From Streptococcus pantholopis (GTDB lineage Bacteria > Bacillota > Bacilli > Lactobacillales > Streptococcaceae), in assembly GCF_001642085.1 (NCBI RefSeq), contig NZ_CP014699.1:868001-932000 (forward strand): a DNA stretch of 64,000 bases, in the 5' to 3' direction. A program made the position numbers and the translations under genes. Below are positions 58,041 to 64,000 of the stretch, one piece after another (position 1 is the first letter of the stretch; each line of letters begins with the position of its first letter). The notes beneath the pieces were generated by a model. It made no database searches and was not told the DNA's origin. It was given only the letters and a program-made list of their open reading frames with translations.

Positions 58041-58755
58041 AGCTATCAGGCCAGACTTCAGTGACGGAAGGTCCTGAAGTCGTATCAGACCATCCGACCA
58101 GCGCCTGACCGGTCTCTTTGAGGTAAGCTGAGAGAACCGGTTTAAAATTGTGAACGCTCTCCAAGGTTCCTATGAGCTGATTTTGACGGTCATATAATTT
58201 TTGGTAGGACTGGATTAGAATCTGGTCAAAAACACTTTCTGCAACAGGGAAATGGAGACTGCTTATTTCTTCATCATTTAGTTCTTGGATAAGTGCCTCA
58301 TCCAGTTTTTTTGGACTGTCAACATCTGAAAGAGGCAGAGAGCTCTCGGGCTTATGGTTAGAATAGACCAGACGGTGGCTTTGGTCAAAGAAACTAATCC
58401 GATAAGGCAGATAGCTTAGAATGTCTGGCTGAATTTTCTGGTAAAACTCAGTCAGATAGCGAGTCAGCGATAAGACTGTCTTAGGATTGGTGAAACAGGT
58501 CCTATCCACAAAAAAGGTCTGCTGGTTTTCTGCTGCCTTTGTGGTAAATTTGAGTGTTGGCAGTGGGCAGTCGATTTCAGAAAAGGTAAAGACCCCATCA
58601 TACTGACTGTTTTTATGTGAAACGTGTGCGGAAGCATTATCTAATTCTAAACGAAATAAATAACTAAAGCCCTCAGCCAGTTCAGTGAAAAAAGTTTCAG
58701 CGGTTTGTCTGTTGTTTTCTGGGATAAGTGCAAGAATTTTCTTAATATTAGCCAT
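58039..58755 (-). CDS. hypothetical cytoplasmic protein
   Basis: Protein of 238 residues, family not recognised. No signal or membrane segment. The middle part (L-S-Y-L-P-Y-R-I-S-F-F-D-Q-S-H-R-L-V-Y-S) looks like a PAS-type beta sheet that contains F-F-D and V-Y-S strands, a weak hint at a sensor fold; the C-terminus has G-T-L-E-S-V-H and V-G-W-S-D. The start M-A-N-I-K-K at 58755 is preferred to an in-frame ATG at 58782. Monocistronic between two plus-strand genes. Confidence 0.7.
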   Translation of the reverse strand: MANIKKILALIPENNRQTAETFFTELAEGFSYLFRLELDNASAHVSHKNSQYDGVFTFSEIDCPLPTLKFTTKAAENQQTFFVDRTCFTNPKTVLSLTRYLTEFYQKIQPDILSYLPYRISFFDQSHRLVYSNHKPESSLPLSDVDSPKKLDEALIQELNDEEISSLHFPVAESVFDQILIQSYQKLYDRQNQLIGTLESVHNFKPVLSAYLKETGQALVGWSDTTSGPSVTEVWPDS

Positions 58756-58987
58756 TGTTTTATCATAGCGGTTTCTGTACAAAAAAGCAAGACAGAATAC
58801 TTGGGAGAGATACTGCTCAAACCATTCCAGCTTAACTTTTGTACCTCTTTTGCTTACTCGGCTGGGGCATTGGAAATTTAGCGATAGTGCTAAAACCGTA
58901 GGATTGTATTATTTTGCAAGAGGATAGGCCTATCATTGAGCCTTGCAAAGAAGTATAATAGAAGTATCACATAGTTGGGAGACTGGT

Positions 58988-59830
58988 ATGGCCAAAAAAG
59001 TTATTTTTCTGGATGTCGATGGAACATTAGTTGATTACCATAATCGTATTCCCGAATCTGCCGTCACTGCTATCCGTAAAGCGCGTGAAAAAGGGCATCA
59101 TGTCTATGTTTGTACAGGCAGAAGCCGTGCGGAAATGCAGCCTGAGATTTGGGAGATAGGCATTGATGGAATGATAGGCGGTAATGGTTCTTACGTTGAA
59201 CACCATGGTCAAGTCATTATGCATCAGCTGATTTCAAAAGAAGAGGCCAAAGCCATTGTTGACTGGTTACATGGACGCGGTCTGGAGTTCTACTTGGAAT
59301 CAAATAATGGTCTCTTTGCTTCTGAAAACTTCAAAGAAGCTGCCCGTCCGGTCATGCGGCAATATGCGCTTCGTAAAGGGAAAGCAGAAGCAGAAGTTGA
59401 ACATATGGAAGCAGAGGACGCGCTTCACGGTTTAATCTATGGCGGTGAACTCTACCGTGATGATTTGAATAAAGTGAGTTTTATTCTTAACACTTATCAA
59501 GACTATTTGGATTCAGCAGAAGCCTTTCCTCATCTCAAAGCTGGAACATGGGGCGGCCGAGGTGAAACAGCTCTATTTGGCGACCTTGGCGTTAAGGATA
59601 TTACCAAAGCGCATGCTATCGATGTTCTTTTGGGGCACCTGCATGCTGATAAAAAGAACACCATTGCTTTTGGCGATGCCAAGGTTGACATTCCAATGCT
59701 GGAATACTGTGAAATCGGTGTTTCTATGGGAAATGGCGGGCCAGAAATCCTTGCTATGGCAGACATGGTAACAGACGATGTTGAAGAAAACGGACTCTAC
59801 AATGCTTTTGCTTCTTTAGATTTATTATAA
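58988..59830 (+). CDS. Cof-type HAD phosphatase next to GH1 gene
   Basis: HAD hydrolase of 280 residues. Motif I F-L-D-V-D-G-T-L, motif II C-T-G-R-S-R, motif IV F-G-D-A-K-V-D-I-P-M. ATG at 58988; an upstream in-frame ATG has no ribosome site. It lies 37 bp before the GH1 gene, so it may dephosphorylate the sugar phosphate set free by that enzyme; inference. Confidence 0.87.
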   Translation: MAKKVIFLDVDGTLVDYHNRIPESAVTAIRKAREKGHHVYVCTGRSRAEMQPEIWEIGIDGMIGGNGSYVEHHGQVIMHQLISKEEAKAIVDWLHGRGLEFYLESNNGLFASENFKEAARPVMRQYALRKGKAEAEVEHMEAEDALHGLIYGGELYRDDLNKVSFILNTYQDYLDSAEAFPHLKAGTWGGRGETALFGDLGVKDITKAHAIDVLLGHLHADKKNTIAFGDAKVDIPMLEYCEIGVSMGNGGPEILAMADMVTDDVEENGLYNAFASLDLL

Positions 59831-59837
59831 ATCATAA

Positions 59838-61286
<1,449 letters not shown>

Positions 61287-61320
61287 CAGGACAGAAAAAA
61301 TTTAGATTCTTAAAGTAACA

Positions 61321-61362
61321 ATTCAAAAAATCATGGCAGATTTCTGCCATGATTTTTTGAAT
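61321..61362. terminator. bidirectional terminator GH1 copy 4 / apbE
   Basis: Perfect 20-bp arms (ATTCAAAAAATCATGGCAGA and complement) with a two-base loop. Confidence 0.95.
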
Positions 61363-61450
61363 GATACAAAGCCGATTCATGCTGTCAGCTTTGTTTCTGC
61401 TTGAAGCCGCATCAGCTGCCGCCTTTTACTGCAGGATTGACTGAGATACT

Positions 61451-62389
61451 TTATCTGTACAAAGGCTGAAATCGATTTTTTAGCCCAGATGACAGAAAAA
61501 TCCGATTATCTTTAGTGACGGCAAGTCCTTCAATATGAGATGTTTCATTAATCGTTTGAAGAACCTCAATTAACGGCAGTCCAAATAAGCGTGTTGTCCA
61601 GATTTCACAGTCCACAGACTGTCTGGCAATAATGGTCAGACTGGCCATGTCTGTTTCAATAGGGTAACCGGTTCGGCGGTCAAAAATATGATGATAATCA
61701 TTTTCACCAATTTTCAAATGCCGTTCATAAATCCCTGAAGTGACAACAGACTTATTTTTGATCGTTACAATTCCAAGATTGCTGCCGCGAGGCTGTTTGG
61801 GATTTTGGATGCCGATGTGCCAAGAACCATCGGAACGCCTGCTGTTTTGGCCGTGAACCAGTACATTGCCGCCGAGGTTAATAAGAGCTGAGACGATACC
61901 ATCTTCAGCCAGATAGGTGATTATTTTATCTGCTATATAACCTTTGGCTAATGCACCTAAATCTATTTTCATTCCTTTTTCGGTTAAAAAAACGCTTTGC
62001 TTTTCTCTGTTAAGCAAAATTTTCTTAGGGGACGTTAAAGGCAGACAGGCTTGAATCTCTGCTGCTGAGGGTTTTCGGGCATCAGAAAAACCGATATGCC
62101 ATAAGTCAACAAGCGGGCCTAAAGCAATATTTAGATTAGACGGGTTTGCTGTACTATGCTTTTTGCCCAGAGCAATCAGTTCAAAAAGTTCAGGATGCAC
62201 AATCAATGGTTTGATTCCGGCATTTCGGTTCACAGCCATTAATTCTGAACGCTCGTCATTGGCACTAAAACGCTGATTATAGATGTCCAGCAGCTGACAG
62301 ACTTTTATAATTTGTTCTCGAGCTCTAGGAGAGTCAATCTGGATATCGATCTGTGTCCCCATCATTTTTAAACTATGACTGACTTGCAT
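61451..62389 (-). CDS. apbE: FAD:protein FMN transferase (ApbE family)
   Basis: Attaches FMN to Thr of target flavoproteins, often extracytoplasmic or NADH-dependent reductases. 312 residues. Motifs: M-M-G-T-Q-I-D-I near the start, K-I-D-L-G-A-L-A-K-G-Y-I-A-D near 155, N-L-G-G-N-V, and D-R-R-T-G-Y-P-I with H-H-I-F before it. No signal peptide, so a cytoplasmic type. ATG at 62389 behind GGGAGGG. In relatives it neighbours a tautomerase and tdk as here. Hairpin repeat directly upstream. Confidence 0.92.
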   Translation of the reverse strand: MQVSHSLKMMGTQIDIQIDSPRAREQIIKVCQLLDIYNQRFSANDERSELMAVNRNAGIKPLIVHPELFELIALGKKHSTANPSNLNIALGPLVDLWHIGFSDARKPSAAEIQACLPLTSPKKILLNREKQSVFLTEKGMKIDLGALAKGYIADKIITYLAEDGIVSALINLGGNVLVHGQNSRRSDGSWHIGIQNPKQPRGSNLGIVTIKNKSVVTSGIYERHLKIGENDYHHIFDRRTGYPIETDMASLTIIARQSVDCEIWTTRLFGLPLIEVLQTINETSHIEGLAVTKDNRIFLSSGLKNRFQPLYR

Positions 62390-62401
62390 TATCCCTCCCA
62401 A

Positions 62402-62512
62402 CCAAGATACAAAGCCCGTTAAAAACGCAAAAGGAAAATAGGGGACTGACTGACGAATCGTCAGATTCTAAGTCAGAACATCTTTTTCCCGCAGCGTTTA
62501 GGGCGTGTTCAG
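62402..62512 (-). repeat. hairpin repeat directly upstream of apbE
   Basis: Minus-strand copy: CTGAACACGCCCTAAACGC left, GCGTTTTTAACGGGC right, centre GAATCTGACGATTC. Ends 13 bp before the apbE start. Confidence 0.85.
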
Positions 62513-62518
62513 TTCAAT

Positions 62519-62785
62519 AAGATACAAAGCCCGTAAAAAGAGCAAAGCAAAAATGACGGTAAGCCAGAAATCTTTGATTTCGTAGGCGCCCCCCTGCCAG
62601 AACGACTAGAAAGGCGTAACAAAACTTAAAGTCATCTCACATCTACGCCAGTCGCTTAGCAGCACTTTGTTCTCTTTTTCAAAGCTTTAACCTGCCTTGC
62701 GGAGGTGGAACGGCGAACCCCATAATTAGGGTTACATCCCACTTCCAAACATCTCAATCTTTGGCATGAATCTATTAAGATGCTT
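62519..62785 (-). repeat. truncated long hairpin repeat and repeat debris
   Basis: Right end and first interior module in minus orientation (62519-62620), then a decayed second hairpin unit (about 62650-62695) and a GGGATGTAACCC-like piece. No left end. No coding signal. Confidence 0.65.
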
Positions 62786-62968
62786 TTATTTCCTTTTTAT
62801 TTCTCCGTGCGGATAATAGCTACCTTCCGGAAGATCATTGATAAAGACATGAATAGCCTCTTTGGGCGCTTTGGCAACACGGGCAACAACTTCAGTGACT
62901 TCACGAGCAAGTTCAATTTTCTGAGCCTCAGTTCGGCCTTCAAACAAATCGATTTTTACAAACGGCAT
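62786..62968 (-). CDS. 4-oxalocrotonate tautomerase family protein
   Basis: Small enzyme of 60 residues; starts M-P-F-V-K-I-D-L-F-E-G-R, so removal of Met leaves the catalytic Pro1. Arg in E-G-R-T and V-F-I-N-D-L-P complete the family pattern. Forms hexamers of 60-62-residue chains. Substrate in streptococci unknown. Start set by TGGAGGT 18 bp after the hairpin repeat end. Divergent from tdk. Confidence 0.9.
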   Translation of the reverse strand: MPFVKIDLFEGRTEAQKIELAREVTEVVARVAKAPKEAIHVFINDLPEGSYYPHGEIKRK

Positions 62969-62985
62969 AAATAGACCTCCAATTA

Positions 62986-63252
62986 AGATACAAAGCCCGT
63001 AAAAAGAGCAAAGCAAAAATGACGGTAAGTCCGAAATCTATGATTTCGCAGACGCCCCTCTGCCAGAACGACTAGAAAGGTGCGGTCGACTGTTAAGGCG
63101 ACAAAGCTTTCAGACGTTTACGGCTGACGGTAAGTCCGAAATCTATGATTTCGCAGACGCATCCCTGTCAGGACGATAAAGTTTTTTGGGGTTCAGGCTG
63201 GCATCATCCACTGGATGATGCCGCTCTACAGCTCTTAGGGCGTGTTTAGTTT
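62986..63252 (-). repeat. long hairpin repeat in the tautomerase leader
   Basis: Minus orientation: left AACACGCCCTAAGAGCTG (about 63231-63249), inner arms CATCATCCA/TGGATGATG, two interior modules with GAAATC-ATA-GATTTC, right end at 62986. Lies between the promoter at 63318 and the ribosome site. Confidence 0.8.
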
Positions 63253-63317
63253 AACTCACTTTAATTAAAACGACACAACAGTTTTTGATTGACTGTTTTC
63301 TTCTTGTTTTCTACTTT

Positions 63318-63326
63318 ATTATAGCA
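63318..63326 (-). promoter_or_regulatory. extended -10 for the tautomerase transcript
   Basis: On the minus strand TG-C-TATAAT. If used, the leader is about 340 bases and contains the whole hairpin repeat. Confidence 0.6.
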
Positions 63327-63452
63327 CAAAAACGCTGGGACTGTCTTTAGAGCGTTAGGTCAGAGATAGGAAAACTGATAAATCTGATGCTAAATCCTCT
63401 CTTTTATGTTAAAATAAATAGGATATTAAATAGAAGGCAGGAAAAGTTAGGC

Positions 63453-64000
63453 TTGGCGCAGTTATATTATAAATACGGGACTATGAATTCGGGTAAAACG
63501 ATTGAAATTTTAAAAGTTGCTCATAATTACGAGGAGCAGGGCAAACCTGTTGTTATTATGACATCAGCACTTGATACCCGAGATGGTTTCGGCTTTGTTT
63601 CCAGCCGTATCGGTATGCGAAGAAAAGCTATGCCTATTACTGCGGATACAGATATTTTTGCTTATATAGCCAATCTTGCCCAGCCTCCTTACTGTGTTCT
63701 GATTGATGAATGCCAGTTTTTAAGCAAAAACAATGTCTATGATCTGGCCCGCGTAGTAGATGAGCTGGATATACCTGTTATGGCTTTCGGTTTGAAAAAT
63801 GATTTTCAGAACGAATTATTTGAAGGATCCAAATATTTGCTCCTTCTGGCTGATAAAATTGAGGAAATCAAGACAATCTGTCAGTTCTGCTCGAAAAAAG
63901 CCACTATGGTTCTGAGGATTGAAAACGGCCGGCCGGTCTATGACGGAGAACAGATTCAGATAGGCGGGAGTGAAAGTTATATACCTGTCTGCCGCAAGCA
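63453..64000 (+). CDS. tdk: thymidine kinase, 3' end cut by window edge
   Basis: Phosphorylates thymidine in the salvage route. The frame starts at TTG 63453 ([15 protein letters not shown]) and runs open to the window end, 182 codons. The P-loop G-T-M-N-S-G-K-T, Walker B-like L-I-D-E-C-Q-F-L and the zinc Cys pair C-Q-F-C with a further Cys at the end are typical of type II thymidine kinase. Only some ten residues should be missing. In relatives prfA follows. Confidence 0.92.
   Translation, partial: MAQLYYKYGTMNSGKTIEILKVAHNYEEQGKPVVIMTSALDTRDGFGFVSSRIGMRRKAMPITADTDIFAYIANLAQPPYCVLIDECQFLSKNNVYDLARVVDELDIPVMAFGLKNDFQNELFEGSKYLLLLADKIEEIKTICQFCSKKATMVLRIENGRPVYDGEQIQIGGSESYIPVCRK

Overview
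The window is a chromosomal segment of a low-to-middle G+C Firmicute. It is almost certainly a Streptococcus of the mutans group, because a CelBRCD-type cellobiose PTS block, the CYTH/relQ/nadK/rluD/pta, rex/nifS/prs and apbE/tautomerase/tdk neighbourhoods and a SloR/SloC manganese system all look as they do in that group. No rRNA, tRNA, CRISPR array, IS transposase or phage gene was seen. Species cannot be fixed from the sequence alone. The cut ends fall inside a carboxylesterase (left) and thymidine kinase (right).

Layout. 0-8 kb: carboxylesterase end, AraC regulator divergent from a GH1 phospho-beta-glucosidase, an NAD(P)-binding protein, a phasin-like helical protein and an AarF/UbiB kinase-like protein. 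8-11 kb: a putative type VII-secretion lipase toxin locus (candidate immunity protein, lipase with C-terminal helical targeting domain, two helical partners). 11-17 kb: glmU, an ABC-class ATPase, Nudix hydrolase, small membrane protein, mtnN. 17-20.5 kb: SloR-type regulator divergent from a manganese ABC transporter. 20.5-26.3 kb: LysR/NmrA-like pair, cyclophilin lipoprotein, two paralogous membrane proteins. 26.6-30.1 kb: a second toxin locus, with an orphan 5' cassette followed by an intact copy. 30.3-38.8 kb: cellobiose PTS operon, MupG-like protein and a second GH1 enzyme. 39-43 kb: HAD phosphatases, SGNH esterase, a decayed and an intact histidine phosphatase. 43.7-64 kb: third GH1 enzyme, AI-2E-type permease, GT8, radC, rex, nifS, prs, CYTH, relQ, nadK, rluD, pta, SDR, HAD plus fourth GH1 enzyme, apbE, tautomerase, tdk.

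Two things stand out. First, about 20 copies of a modular hairpin repeat of about 111 bp or longer fill the intergenic spaces. Its arms differ between copies but change together so that base pairing is kept, and its right end lies 13-18 nt upstream of the start codons of eight genes, always in the orientation of the gene (a ninth is at about 25 nt). Second, the two lipase-toxin loci carry upstream fragments, all ending at the same conserved point in the toxin gene (V-V-A-G-T), next to repeated promoter plus immunity cassettes. This looks like the mirror image of the orphan toxin-tip modules known from Cdi/Rhs systems, as expected if the toxic domain is N-terminal.

Functionally the window is rich in beta-glucoside use (four GH1 enzymes, one complete cellobiose-type PTS with its own regulator, CcpA-type cre sites), with manganese uptake, (p)ppGpp/NADP/acetyl-phosphate housekeeping and interbacterial competition genes.
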